Of a DNA stretch of 52,744 nucleotides, positions 32,977-42,245 are shown piece after piece (the first letter of the stretch is position 1; each line of letters starts with the position of its first letter). The DNA lies in assembly GCA_030446305.1 (NCBI GenBank), contig JASUSA010000017.1:1-52744 (forward strand). Reading direction: 5' to 3'. Origin of the DNA: Clostridiales bacterium. Its GTDB lineage: Bacteria; Bacillota; Clostridia; Peptostreptococcales; Acidaminobacteraceae. Both the position numbers and the translations under genes were made by a program. The notes under the pieces were generated by a model that saw nothing but the letters and a program-made list of their open reading frames with translations, ran no database searches and had not been told where the DNA came from.

Positions 32977-34992
32977 CTAGGCCAAATGAGCCTCCGGTTT
33001 CGGCACCGTCATGCGATCACCGCGGCGCATCAATGTGATGACTGCCGCAATCATCAAACCGACGACAATGATGCCAGGTATAAAACCGGTTCCAACAGAA
33101 CCTGTCGTCAACAAGGTTCCTACTTGATAGACAATAAACGCGGTCACATAGCCTGTTCCCAATTGGAAGGCTATGCCGCCAAAGAGCCACTTCTTGTTTT
33201 CCATTTCGGCATTCATTGCGCCGATCGCCGCAAAACAAGGTGGTGTAAACAGATTAAAGACAAGATATGCCAATGCCGCTGCTGATGTCAATCCCATGAT
33301 TTCAGCCACACTTCCACCACCGCCAACAAGTTCCAATGCATCCGGATCAATAAAATTCGTAATGCCATAGACGACCGCAAGTGTGCCCACGACATTTTCT
33401 TTCGCAATAAAGCCAGTTATCGCAGCTGCCGCAAGTTGCCACGCACCAAATCCGAGCGGAATCAGAAGCACTGCAAATGGCGAAGCAATTGATGCTAAAA
33501 TGCTTGTACTTTCCATGCCTTCCTCTACAACTTGGAACTGCCAGTTGAAAGTCTGCATAATCTGTACGAGTGCATTGCATAATAAAATAATCGTTCCCGC
33601 TTTAATAATAAACGCCTTTGCACGATCCAGCATCGACAGTGCCGCACGTTTAATACTCGGAAAACGGTATTCAGGCAGTTCCATAATAAAATAGGTGCGC
33701 TTGTTTTTCTCTCCTGTTATTCTCACGACGATCATTGCACCGAAAACAATAAGCGCGATCCCCATAAAATACATGGTTGTTCCCACCCATGCCGCATCAC
33801 TGAAAAAAGCACCCGAAAACAATGCAATGACAGGCAATTTTGCCCCGCACGGCATAAACGGCGTAAGCATCGCCGTCGTTCGGCGCTGCCTTTCATTTTT
33901 AATGGTTCGCGTCGCCATAATGCCGGGAATCGCACATCCGGTTCCGATGACCATTGGAATAATAGATTTGCCCGACAAACCAACGCGTTTCAAAAATCGA
34001 TCCATGACCACGGCAACCCGCGCCATATAGCCACAATCTTCAAGCAACGCCAGCATAAAGAACAGCACCATAATCAGCGGCAGGAAGCCAACAACGGCAC
34101 CAACCCCGCCGATGACGCCATCCAGAAGCAGCGAAGACAAAAGTGGCGAAACGCTGTCGCCCATGGCATTTTCAACCATACTATAAAAAGCGTCTATCCA
34201 GCCAACGAAGGTGTCTGCCAAAAACGGCCCGAGATATGTTTGGGATACAGAGAAGACTAGCCACATGACAACGCCAAATATCGGAATGCCAAGCCATTTG
34301 TGCGCAACCACTCGGTCCACTTTATCCTGAATGGTTTCACGTCTGTTTTCAACTTGTCGCTTTTCGACGCTTCTAACAACTTCTTTAACAAAATCATAGC
34401 GTGCACGGTCTTGTGTTTCAGCAATTTTCGCATCGTACTGCGCTGCTCTCAGCGCCTCACTCGGCACTTGAAAAGGTGTTTCCTGCTTTTGACCGCTTAT
34501 TGCAACCGCTTCTTTTATCAATAGATCCAGCCCATTCTCCTGCGTTTTAGTCGCTACCGTCTTGACAAATGCACACTTCATCCGCTCTTTTAAGCTTTTT
34601 ACATCTAACACGGTTTGATCCCGCGTTAACAAATCCGTTTTATTTAATGCGACGACCACGGGAATACCCAAATCTAATAATTGTGTCGTAAAAAAAAGCG
34701 AACGGTTCAGATTGGTCGCATCGACAATATTAATAATGACATCAGGATGTTCCTCAATGACAAAAGCACGCGTGATGCTTTCTTCAGATGTAAACGGCGA
34801 CATTGAATAAGCACCCGGTAAATCGACAATTGCAATATCTTCCTTTGTTGGATTGAATTTTGATTTTAATGTGCCAATTTTCTTTTCAATGGTTACCCCC
34901 GCCCAGTTGCCTACTTTTTCTTGGCTCCCAGTCAACGCATTGAAAAGCGTCGTTTTCCCACTGTTTGGATTTCCCGCCAATGCAATTTTCAT
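32977..34992 (-). CDS. feoB: Ferrous iron transporter FeoB
   Basis: A 671-aa Fe(II) importer. The N-terminal G domain has G1 GNPNSGKTT at residues 7-15, switch region VGNWAGVTIEKK (Ala where most FeoB have Pro), DLPGAYSMSP as G3 and NKTD as G4. The membrane part carries two Gate motifs, including CGAKLPVIALF and the later FTPPCFAAIG with their conserved cysteines. GAGGAGG lies five bases before ATG 34992, preferred over a start at 35016. It has its own Fur box in the feoA-feoB gap and is followed by the Cys-rich small protein. Confidence 0.97.
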   Translation of the reverse strand: MKIALAGNPNSGKTTLFNALTGSQEKVGNWAGVTIEKKIGTLKSKFNPTKEDIAIVDLPGAYSMSPFTSEESITRAFVIEEHPDVIINIVDATNLNRSLFFTTQLLDLGIPVVVALNKTDLLTRDQTVLDVKSLKERMKCAFVKTVATKTQENGLDLLIKEAVAISGQKQETPFQVPSEALRAAQYDAKIAETQDRARYDFVKEVVRSVEKRQVENRRETIQDKVDRVVAHKWLGIPIFGVVMWLVFSVSQTYLGPFLADTFVGWIDAFYSMVENAMGDSVSPLLSSLLLDGVIGGVGAVVGFLPLIMVLFFMLALLEDCGYMARVAVVMDRFLKRVGLSGKSIIPMVIGTGCAIPGIMATRTIKNERQRRTTAMLTPFMPCGAKLPVIALFSGAFFSDAAWVGTTMYFMGIALIVFGAMIVVRITGEKNKRTYFIMELPEYRFPSIKRAALSMLDRAKAFIIKAGTIILLCNALVQIMQTFNWQFQVVEEGMESTSILASIASPFAVLLIPLGFGAWQLAAAAITGFIAKENVVGTLAVVYGITNFIDPDALELVGGGGSVAEIMGLTSAAALAYLVFNLFTPPCFAAIGAMNAEMENKKWLFGGIAFQLGTGYVTAFIVYQVGTLLTTGSVGTGFIPGIIVVGLMIAAVITLMRRGDRMTVPKPEAHLA

Positions 34993-35059
34993 AATTCCCT
35001 CCTCGTTCCATTTCAAGTGTTCTCTTTCATAATTTCATGATTAACGCGTCTTTGATTTC

Positions 35060-35078
35060 GATAATCATTCTCATTATC
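35060..35078. promoter_or_regulatory. Fur box before feoB
   Basis: GATAATCATTCTCATTATC is a near-perfect 19-bp Fur palindrome (GATAAT / ATTATC arms). It lies between the feoA stop and feoB start, so feoB may be transcribed separately from feoA. Confidence 0.88.
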
Positions 35079-35104
35079 AAATTAAAAAAAATAATACCGG
35101 TGGC

Positions 35105-35374
35105 TTAATCAATACCGATTGCGCTGGCCAATTCTCGATCAATGCTGTAGCGAGCATCTTTCACAGAAATGACATATAAATCGGATAAAACAGATACAAG
35201 CGTCACATGCTCACCTTCAAAACAGCCCAGTGTAAACAAAAAGTGTTTCATTTCATCATCTGTCGTCTTAATCGCATTAATTGTATAGGTTTCGCCAATA
35301 GCTGCTCTTTCCAATGATGTCGGTTTTTCTGACCGCGCCTTAAGTCCAAATCCATTTGCAAACAATCCTACCAT
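35105..35374 (-). CDS. feoA: FeoA-domain protein
   Basis: An 89-aa SH3-like FeoA domain protein; it helps FeoB in iron uptake by an unclear mechanism. The pattern AAIGETYTINAIKTTDDEMKHFLFTLGCFEGEHVTLVS shows the beta-barrel core. A short N-terminal extension (MVGLFANGFGLKARSEKP) precedes the domain. GGGAGG lies five bases before ATG 35374, preferred over 35401. A Fur box lies 73 bp upstream. Only one feoA is seen, whereas many Clostridia carry two. Confidence 0.88.
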   Translation of the reverse strand: MVGLFANGFGLKARSEKPTSLERAAIGETYTINAIKTTDDEMKHFLFTLGCFEGEHVTLVSVLSDLYVISVKDARYSIDRELASAIGID

Positions 35375-35446
35375 TGTCGCCTCCCGTCCAATATTGAACA
35401 TGCCACTCCGTGCACAAATTGATAATAATTACACAAGCATATTATC

Positions 35447-35465
35447 ACGAATGATAATCATTGTC
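35447..35465. promoter_or_regulatory. Fur box before feoA
   Basis: ACGAATGATAATCATTGTC matches the Fur consensus at 15 of 19 positions. A second, weaker motif TGATAATAATTACAC lies at 35420-35434. Confidence 0.8.
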
Positions 35466-35661
35466 AATTGATTATTACAATCATTCATATTCTCACTCGT
35501 ATTATTAGTAGGATTTATTCACCTCATTCGATACACATTTTTTTGACACAGCAAGCAAAGCCTACTGAAGCACGGCTAAATTTGCCGATAAAACTGAAAG
35601 CTACCAGTTTCAAACTGTCTCAGCTGAGTCCGCCATTTGCTTGCCGCCGCGACACTATGGC

Positions 35662-36939
35662 TTACCTTCCAAAATAGGCACGTATATGACCTATATAATA
35701 AAACGAACCAAAAGCACAAACAATTGTCTCGTCGTCAGCATCTGCCATTGCACATTTTACGGCTTCCTGAGGCGATACACAGGCGACCGCACTGCCGCCG
35801 ACAGACTGAATATAACCCGCAAGTGCCTCGGCACTTAACGCGCGATCGCTGAATGCCGTAACACAATAAAACTTTGAGGCCACCTCCATGACATTCACCA
35901 CGAGCTCACGATAAGCTTTATCTGCCATAACCCCCATAATAAAATGAACGCGATGCTTCGGGAAATACCGTTTAATATTCGCTGCCAAAAGCGCTGCACC
36001 TTCAGGATTGTGCGCTGCATCAACAATAACGGTTGGGTCGGTGTGTACACATTCAAATCGCGCTGGCCATACCGTTCGCATCAATCCATTTCGCATGGCG
36101 GTTTCTGAAATACGGTATTCTTTTTGCCGCAAGACCTCCGTCACCTCAATGGCCGTTGCCGCATTCTTTATTTGATGTTCGCCAAGCATTGCAATGCTCA
36201 AATCCGAATACATTTTATAATCAAATGACTGATCTTTTAGCGTATGACCAATTGGCCTGAGCATTTGTAAATCCACAGCATGTTTTGACACCTTCATTTC
36301 ACTGCATTTTAAATCAATGACTTTTGCAGCTTCCGCTTGCTGTGGATAAACGACCACCTCGGCGCCGGTTTTAATAATCCCCACTTTTTCCCTTGCTATT
36401 TCACCAAGCGTATTGCCCAACTGTGCCATATGATCGAAATCAATGGTCATAATCACAGCAACTTCCGGGGCATCAATGATGTTCGTTGCGTCAAGCGTAC
36501 CGCCAAGACCTACTTCTAGAACAGCAAAGTCGCAGCCACTTGCCTGATAATGGAGCATGGCAATGGCAAGCGTTATTTCAAAAAAATTGGGTTCATAGGG
36601 TTCATTCTCAAATGCGACAGCTGTTGCCTGTTTAATTTTTTCAACATATTGTATCAATACAGCATCACTGATCTCTTCGCCATTGACACTGATTCGTTCT
36701 TGATAGCGCATGAGTCCCGGAGATATGTACATGCCGACACAATACCCTGCTTCTTTCAGAATGCTGCTGATAAACGCTACTGTTGATCCCTTGCCGTTTG
36801 TACCGGCTACGTGTATAAATTTCAACGCCTTTTGTGGATTGTCAAGCGCTTCCAAAAGACGTCGGATGCGCATCAGCCCCCTTGGCATCTGTGTATAATT
36901 CCATTGATTGATATAAGCCATTGCCGCTTCAAGTGTCAT
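35662..36939 (-). CDS. folC: Folylpolyglutamate synthase / dihydrofolate synthase
   Basis: A 425-aa Mur-ligase family enzyme that adds glutamate to (dihydro)folate using ATP. Motifs: P-loop AGTNGKGST at residues ~45-53, YISPGLMRYQERISVNG, the carbamylated-lysine region IAREKVGIIKTG, VDAAHNPEGA in the C-terminal domain. The length fits the family. The start ATG has a GGGG/TAGG ribosome site. It is not in an obvious operon; a hairpin (TGCCAATC / GATTGGCA at 36985-37010) lies upstream. Confidence 0.95.
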   Translation of the reverse strand: MTLEAAMAYINQWNYTQMPRGLMRIRRLLEALDNPQKALKFIHVAGTNGKGSTVAFISSILKEAGYCVGMYISPGLMRYQERISVNGEEISDAVLIQYVEKIKQATAVAFENEPYEPNFFEITLAIAMLHYQASGCDFAVLEVGLGGTLDATNIIDAPEVAVIMTIDFDHMAQLGNTLGEIAREKVGIIKTGAEVVVYPQQAEAAKVIDLKCSEMKVSKHAVDLQMLRPIGHTLKDQSFDYKMYSDLSIAMLGEHQIKNAATAIEVTEVLRQKEYRISETAMRNGLMRTVWPARFECVHTDPTVIVDAAHNPEGAALLAANIKRYFPKHRVHFIMGVMADKAYRELVVNVMEVASKFYCVTAFSDRALSAEALAGYIQSVGGSAVACVSPQEAVKCAMADADDETIVCAFGSFYYIGHIRAYFGR

Positions 36940-37172
36940 ATGCCTACCCCGTATTCATTCAATCAGATTATCTAAAGCCATTTTTGCCAATCCATATAAA
37001 TCGATTGGCATCATTCCGGATATCATTATAACAGACACTTACATGAAACACCATCAAGATTTAAGCTTTCATGCCGATATTTGCGCATATGCAGTCATAA
37101 CGCCGCAACCGCTGACGAATGCGTCTGCAAGAAATGATTTTATGCCTTTTACAGCAACGAGTCGCCATGAAA

Positions 37173-38069
37173 TCAAATACCGGATTGGCTGTCTTTAAAA
37201 CCCTCTGCTTCACTTTCCATCAGTGCAATAAAAGCGCGCATTGATGCCGTAAGATATTTATTTTTATGATAGGTAATCACCAAATGTCGCGTTAGTGTCA
37301 CGCCTTCTACTGTGATCTCATCTAATGTGCCGTCTTCAATATGCGCCTTTGCAACTTGATACGGCAGTACGGCAACGCCCAAACCACACTTTGCCGCATT
37401 GATAAGTGCCAGTGTTGACGCGCTCTCCCAGTAGGGTTCAGCACGCAGCCCGAATTGATGCATCATCTGATCAAACTGAACACGCACCCCTGCCCCTGCA
37501 TCCCTCAAAAGCAACGGCAAATTGGCAAGGTGTGCCGGCGTTACCGACTTTATTTCATAACCGCATTTTGCAACAACCGCTATACGATCTTCAAAAAAAA
37601 CTTTAACCATTCTAAAACGATCTGCCGCCACTTCCTCGATCAATGCAAAATCAATTTCATTTCGCGAGAGCATCTTATCAATGTGATCGCCGTTCCCTAC
37701 AATCACGCGTACTGGAATATTGCCGTGAATAGCATTAAATTTTTCGATCATCTTCGGCAGGATCGTCGCGCCAACCGTTAGATTGGCGCCAATGCGAATA
37801 GCACCTGCCTCGTGATTAACTTTAATGCTGTGCTGCGCCTTTTCAAACAAACCAAAGATATGTGTCGCATATTCATAGAGCAAATCGCCATTTGTCGTCC
37901 GAAACAGCTTATTGTGCATGCGTTCAAAGAGCGGCGCTTCATAGTGTGTTTCCAATTCTTTGATTGCCTGACTCACCGCCGGTTGTGTCATGAACAATTG
38001 CTTTGCTGCTTTCGTCATGCTATTGGTCTGACAAACCGTTATAAATATTTCCAGATGTCTCAGCGTCAT
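37173..38069 (-). CDS. LysR-family regulator divergent from a predicted small RNA
   Basis: A 298-aa regulator with an N-terminal helix-turn-helix (LRHLEIFITVCQTNSMTKAAKQLFMTQPAVSQAIKELE) and an effector-binding domain from about residue 90 (IRIGANLTVGATILPKMI). AGGAGG lies six bases before the ATG. Neighbouring protein genes all read the same way, so its divergent partner is not a protein gene. The only plus-strand unit next to it is the small transcript at ~38213-38320, whose promoter has a LysR-like palindrome upstream. Confidence 0.9.
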   Translation of the reverse strand: MTLRHLEIFITVCQTNSMTKAAKQLFMTQPAVSQAIKELETHYEAPLFERMHNKLFRTTNGDLLYEYATHIFGLFEKAQHSIKVNHEAGAIRIGANLTVGATILPKMIEKFNAIHGNIPVRVIVGNGDHIDKMLSRNEIDFALIEEVAADRFRMVKVFFEDRIAVVAKCGYEIKSVTPAHLANLPLLLRDAGAGVRVQFDQMMHQFGLRAEPYWESASTLALINAAKCGLGVAVLPYQVAKAHIEDGTLDEITVEGVTLTRHLVITYHKNKYLTASMRAFIALMESEAEGFKDSQSGI

Positions 38070-38150
38070 GGATTGCCTCCTGTAGTGTTCACAAATTTTT
38101 GACGATCATTTTGTCTTTCTCAATGGCCAAATTTACATCATAAGTAATTA

Positions 38151-38167
38151 CTAATAGCTGATATTAG
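38151..38167. promoter_or_regulatory. LysR-type palindrome
   Basis: CTAATA-GCTGA-TATTAG, perfect 6-bp arms, containing the T-N11-A core of LysR sites. It ends 10 bp before the -35 element of the small-RNA promoter and 80-100 bp before the LysR start codon. Confidence 0.65.
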
Positions 38168-38177
38168 AAATCATCAT

Positions 38178-38206
38178 TTGCTACTTATGTAAATATTGCC
38201 TATAAT
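38178..38206 (+). promoter_or_regulatory. Sigma-A promoter of the predicted small RNA
   Basis: TTGCTA (38178-38183), 17-bp spacer, consensus TATAAT (38201-38206). Confidence 0.75.
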
Positions 38207-38212
38207 GAGGTT

Positions 38213-38320
38213 AATCGTATTGTAGCGGCGTAACGATCCGCAATGCATTTCCGTACGACTTTTCTTATATTAACGATGCACATCAGCCACCCTACGACTT
38301 CCGGCTAATGTGCTTTTTTT
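38213..38320 (+). ncRNA. Predicted small RNA, about 108 nt
   Basis: The interval runs from the expected start of the promoter above to a terminator: GCACAT, one unpaired base, AGCC, 14-nt loop, GGCT, one unpaired base, ATGTGC (38278-38313), then seven T. A 5' hairpin GCGG-N9-CCGC is also possible. No reading frame with a ribosome site is present; the longest (21 codons) lacks an RBS. It is divergent from a LysR gene. No known RNA family was recognised. Confidence 0.65.
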
Positions 38321-38335
38321 ATGCTTTATCGCATA

Positions 38336-38370
38336 CAAAAAGCGAGCTCATCCTCTATGGAAAAGCTCGC
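38336..38370 (-). terminator. Terminator of hprK
   Basis: GCGAGCT and AGCTCGC (38342-38348 and 38364-38370) pair; on the minus strand the hairpin is followed by TTTTTG. It lies past the repeat array in the hprK 3' region. Confidence 0.82.
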
Positions 38371-38404
38371 CTTTAAGCCGTTAAATCATCTTTAATTGTC
38401 ATGA

Positions 38405-38484
38405 GCTGTCATCATCTGTTACGAGCTGTCATTGGCTATTATTGGCTATTACTAGCTGTTACTGGCTGTTGTTGGCTGTCATTC
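38405..38484. repeat. 10-bp tandem repeat, eight copies
   Basis: Eight tandem copies of a unit close to GCTRTYAYTR, beginning one base after the hprK stop codon (38486-38488) on the minus strand. The array lies between that stop and the hprK terminator. Confidence 0.9.
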
Positions 38485-38485
38485 A

Positions 38486-39535
38486 TTACCATTCATTATC
38501 TTCGTCACGATAATTAATTTGTGCCTGTGTAATCTGACCTTGCGATGCCATCTCACCGACATGAACAGCCCCTTGATCGTCTTCAGTTGTTTCATTTCGC
38601 GTTGCCGCTACTTTCAGCAAATGTTCCTTTAAACGATTGTCCAGTTCAACAGCCGCATTGTAGCCCATTTTTTTCTGTCTGGAATTCAGTGCAGTCGCTT
38701 CAACAATGATTGCAATATTCCTGCCCGGCCGTACCGGCAATACATGGCTCACAACTTTGTTACCCAAAATTTCAATGGTATGATCCTCTAAACCAAGTCT
38801 ATCATAATCTTTCTTCGCCTGCCACTCTTCAAGCTGAATACAGAGATCAATCGGATGAATATCTTTCACCGATTCCACCCCAAAAAGCATTTTACAGTCG
38901 ACAATGCCAATCCCCCGCACTTCAATAAAATGGCGAATCATTTGCGGCGAAGACCCCAGCAGTGTATCATCAGATACTTTTTTGATGTCCACAGCATCGT
39001 CGGCAACCAGCCGATGCCCGCGCTTAATAAGTTCCAGCGCTACTTCAGACTTACCGATACCGCTTTCTCCCATAATCAGCACACCTTCGCCGTATACATC
39101 GACCAGCACGCCGTGCTTTGTTGTTCTCGGCGCCAATTCTACCTTTAGATAGCGGTTGAGTTCTGAATTAAAATAAGAAGTCGCTCGGCTCGTCAACAAG
39201 ATTGGAACGCCCCATTGAACGGCATCCAGCAGCATCTCGGGAAAAGGCTGCTGGTTTCGCGTTAAAATCAAACATGGTATCTTGCATTCAAACAGTTTAT
39301 GAAGTACCGCCTCACGCTTTGCTTTGTCTAGAGATACCAGATACGTATATTCAACTTTACCAATTACTTGAACGCGTTCAGAATCAAAATAATCAAAAAA
39401 ACCAGTCAGTTGAAGCGCCGGCCGATTGATATCTGTTTGAAAAACACGTATCCTAGTCAGATCAATGCTCGGTGTCAAATGTACCAGATTCATTTTATCT
39501 GCAATATCCTTCATCGTTACATAGTAATTTTCCAT
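38486..39535 (-). CDS. hprK: HPr kinase/phosphorylase
   Basis: A 349-aa enzyme that phosphorylates and dephosphorylates Ser46 of HPr and so sets carbon catabolite repression in Bacillota. The P-loop GESGIGKSEVAL (about residue 155), the following RGHRLVADDAV, and the signature EVRGIGIVDCKMLFGVESV are in place. The length is slightly above the usual 310-330 aa owing to a C-terminal tail (GQITQAQINYRDEDNEW). AAGGGGG precedes the ATG. Repeats follow the stop codon at once. Confidence 0.97.
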   Translation of the reverse strand: MENYYVTMKDIADKMNLVHLTPSIDLTRIRVFQTDINRPALQLTGFFDYFDSERVQVIGKVEYTYLVSLDKAKREAVLHKLFECKIPCLILTRNQQPFPEMLLDAVQWGVPILLTSRATSYFNSELNRYLKVELAPRTTKHGVLVDVYGEGVLIMGESGIGKSEVALELIKRGHRLVADDAVDIKKVSDDTLLGSSPQMIRHFIEVRGIGIVDCKMLFGVESVKDIHPIDLCIQLEEWQAKKDYDRLGLEDHTIEILGNKVVSHVLPVRPGRNIAIIVEATALNSRQKKMGYNAAVELDNRLKEHLLKVAATRNETTEDDQGAVHVGEMASQGQITQAQINYRDEDNEW

Positions 39536-39563
39536 GCGAGCCCCCTTCTATATTTTACCACCT

Positions 39564-40952
39564 TCACGACTGCCTTCGAATCATGCGAGAACCGCTGTAA
39601 ACAGCAATTGCCCTATCGTTAGCATCTCGAATAATCGGCGCATAGGACCATGTTTTCTTGTGGTATACCACGACGGCATCTTTTGATACAGGCATCACGC
39701 GCAAGATTTCTTCTCCCTGTCGCCAGCTTACCGTACCATTGTCAGGCGTGAGTTCTATATGCGTCCCCTCTTCACTCTTATAAACGCCGACTGTGGCATC
39801 GATAATTGATTGCGCCCATACAATTCCTTCGAAATGTGCAGGCTGCCAGTCCGGTTCCACACCGTTTATCAGTTTTAGCGCAGCAGCGCCAATAGCAGAG
39901 GCGGGCACATCGCTGGTATTGCATAATACAACAATGCCCTTCCCCGTTTTTTTCGAAAATCCAAAGTAACTTGACACGCCTGTCAGTCCACCACTATGGC
40001 CTGCATAATCAATACCCGAAAATTGACCGCACACCAATCCGTAGCCATATCCTTCATAAGGTTTTACGGCAACATGCGGCAAGGCCATGGCCTGCATAAG
40101 CGCTGCATCAATCAACGGCTCACCATTGACCTGACCATCATTAAGATACAAACGCGTATAGGTCATCAAATCGTTCAGTGTCGATTTAATTGCACCACCG
40201 CCGAGCAATACGAAACCCTGATCGCGATAATCCGTTAAAGTATTCAGATGTCCCAGAACATTTTCATAAAGTTTTGTAATATTTTCACGTCTTTCCGTTT
40301 CATTAAAGGCTAAAAACGTATTGGCAAGACCCATGGGCTCAAAGAGGTGTTTCACCATATAGGCAGCATAATGCGCTTCACCGCCATATTGGTGGATCAA
40401 AGCCGTTATCAGCCCAAAGCTGAAATTGCTGTAACTGTGGTATTGACCGGGTTCGCCTGTAAAATCCTGCATGCCGTTAATACGATCGACAATCATCGCC
40501 AAACCTTTTTCTGCAAGTGCCAGATGATCGGCAGGCTCTTCGCTTGGATCGACACCCATTGCTTTAAGTACCTCTTGCATCAGGAAGCGCTCCTGCGGTA
40601 AAAATCCACCGGCATGGCTCAAGAGGTTTCTTACTGTGGGCATGTGTGCCTCCGACAATTTAATCTCAGGCAAATAGCAGCTCACTTTGGCATCCAAATC
40701 AATGATCCCCTTTGATACGAGCTGCATAAGCGCAAGGGTTGTAAAAGACTTCGAGATTGATGCAATGCCAAAAACCGTATCCCGTGTAATCGGCAATTTA
40801 TGCTCTATATCGCGATAGCCTTGTGTGTATTCGTACAGAACTTTCTCTTTATCAAATCCAACAATGCCAATCCCCTGTGCATTGTATGCCGTCATGATCT
40901 CTGAAACAAATGTTTCAAATGCCATTTGATATATGTTGTTGACTTCTGTCAC
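39564..40952 (-). CDS. Serine hydrolase, beta-lactamase/penicillin-binding-protein-like (class C)
   Basis: A 462-aa serine hydrolase of the beta-lactamase-related (AmpC/EstB) family. It has the SxxK motif in SISKSF (Ser65, Lys68 in the numbering used here), Y-x-N in YSNFS and HSGG in place of the KTG box. No signal peptide is visible, so it is probably cytoplasmic or an esterase/peptidase rather than a resistance enzyme. AGGAGG lies eight bases before the GTG at 40952, which is preferred to an ATG eight codons upstream because that ATG lacks a ribosome site. The C-terminal 100 residues form an extra domain of unknown role. Confidence 0.85.
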   Translation of the reverse strand: MTEVNNIYQMAFETFVSEIMTAYNAQGIGIVGFDKEKVLYEYTQGYRDIEHKLPITRDTVFGIASISKSFTTLALMQLVSKGIIDLDAKVSCYLPEIKLSEAHMPTVRNLLSHAGGFLPQERFLMQEVLKAMGVDPSEEPADHLALAEKGLAMIVDRINGMQDFTGEPGQYHSYSNFSFGLITALIHQYGGEAHYAAYMVKHLFEPMGLANTFLAFNETERRENITKLYENVLGHLNTLTDYRDQGFVLLGGGAIKSTLNDLMTYTRLYLNDGQVNGEPLIDAALMQAMALPHVAVKPYEGYGYGLVCGQFSGIDYAGHSGGLTGVSSYFGFSKKTGKGIVVLCNTSDVPASAIGAAALKLINGVEPDWQPAHFEGIVWAQSIIDATVGVYKSEEGTHIELTPDNGTVSWRQGEEILRVMPVSKDAVVVYHKKTWSYAPIIRDANDRAIAVYSGSRMIRRQS

Positions 40953-41045
40953 GTCTATGTCCTCCTGCTTTATCATCCAAGTGATGTTCTAATCATCATA
41001 CCACAACTCATTATAGCGCGAATAACAGCTGAAAGCGACAGTTCA

Positions 41046-42245
41046 TCAAGACAACAAGCGTTTTTCCCCTGTCAGCTTTCGAATTTCACTAATTTCCTGA
41101 ATAACTTCCAAGATACCGTTATACTGCCCTTTTTCATCACGTACAGCAAAATACTGAATGAGCACAAACATGTCCTTCATTTGAATCCAAAAAGTCTCCT
41201 GATCTCTTAAACCGTTTTTGAAATCCTGCAATATGCGCTCAACCACATGTACGCTTTCAGCCGGATGGCAATTGCGAACATCTCGTCCGATGACAGCCGG
41301 CGATCTCGGGAAAATCCTTTTCTTGGGCTTTGTAAAAAAGGCCACTTTGTCGTCAGCATCGACAAATGTTATTTCTACCGGCAAGTGATTAAGCATCTGA
41401 ATCATCTGTGTTACTGTCACCACACCCGAATCACTCTGAATTAGTTTTGATTCTCCCAGTGTTGCATTGAATTCATGGGCGACGCCACCGGTCTTATAGA
41501 GCAATGTTTCGAGATCGATCTCCGGTTTTTCTGGTCGAGATATATAGGGGAATGTATAATCAAAACTCTGTAAATGCATTGCCAAAAAATCATCGTCACT
41601 TAAACAGCGCACCGCAGCCGGAAACAGCAAGAGTTCCTGTTTTTGAACCAGTCCATAAAGTTTAAAATACAACTGTCCGAGTTGAACTTTCAGCAGTGCT
41701 TCATTGGTATCCAGACGCGATACATTGGCTTCCATCGCTTTCATTATGCGACGCGTCTCATCGTGGAGTGCCCACATTATTTTAAGGCCTTCAAAATGTA
41801 CATCGCGCTTTTCCAGATATGGGAACAAAATGTTTTCAAGTTTTTGCAGGTGACTTTCATATGCAATACATTGCTTGAGCAATTTTGCTATGGCCGGCTT
41901 TTCATCAATGAGATGACTGGATTTAATCACATTTTTAAAAGCTTCCAGAATGCCGATAAGTGCATCGTTTTCCAACATGAGGTAATTTAAAAAGGTATCT
42001 GGTGCCGGCCTCTGCCATTGAAATCCCTTTAGCGGCATATAAAAGACGTTGATGAGCTTGTCGACAAATGGCAGTAGTGCCTGCGGCGTCTCGCCTTCAC
42101 GCATCCTTACCGATATCAGTTCAAAGACTTCCATTGGGGTAATCACTTGTATCTCGGCTTCATACGTTTGATAGAGTTTCTGGACGTCTTCTTTATTAAT
42201 TAACCCGTCTACAAACTGGGTTAGCTTTTCTTTGTGTGATGACAT
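41046..42245 (-). CDS. DUF438 / hemerythrin-like / PAS protein
   Basis: A 399-aa cytoplasmic protein. Residues ~1-70 match DUF438 (LTQFVDGLINKEDVQKLYQTYE), ~85-220 a hemerythrin-like four-helix region (HLQKLENILFPYLEKRDVHFEGLKIMWALHDETRR, with ligand-type histidines and glutamates), and ~280-399 the PAS-like C-terminal domain (VEITFVDADDKVAFFTKPKKRIFPRSPAVIGRDVRNCHPAESVHVVERIL). This protein type often precedes or accompanies iron or oxygen response genes; its function is not established. AAGGAGG precedes the ATG. Confidence 0.88.
   Translation of the reverse strand: MSSHKEKLTQFVDGLINKEDVQKLYQTYEAEIQVITPMEVFELISVRMREGETPQALLPFVDKLINVFYMPLKGFQWQRPAPDTFLNYLMLENDALIGILEAFKNVIKSSHLIDEKPAIAKLLKQCIAYESHLQKLENILFPYLEKRDVHFEGLKIMWALHDETRRIMKAMEANVSRLDTNEALLKVQLGQLYFKLYGLVQKQELLLFPAAVRCLSDDDFLAMHLQSFDYTFPYISRPEKPEIDLETLLYKTGGVAHEFNATLGESKLIQSDSGVVTVTQMIQMLNHLPVEITFVDADDKVAFFTKPKKRIFPRSPAVIGRDVRNCHPAESVHVVERILQDFKNGLRDQETFWIQMKDMFVLIQYFAVRDEKGQYNGILEVIQEISEIRKLTGEKRLLS

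Noticed and set aside
36985..37010. Hairpin TGCCAATC / GATTGGCA between a LysR gene and folC as a terminator
   Set aside because: Not followed by a T run in the minus-strand direction of the LysR transcript, so termination is not supported.
38204..38308. Tiny peptides inside the predicted small RNA
   Set aside because: The 21-codon frame has no ribosome site and its stop lies in the terminator stem; the first ATG overlaps the -10 element.
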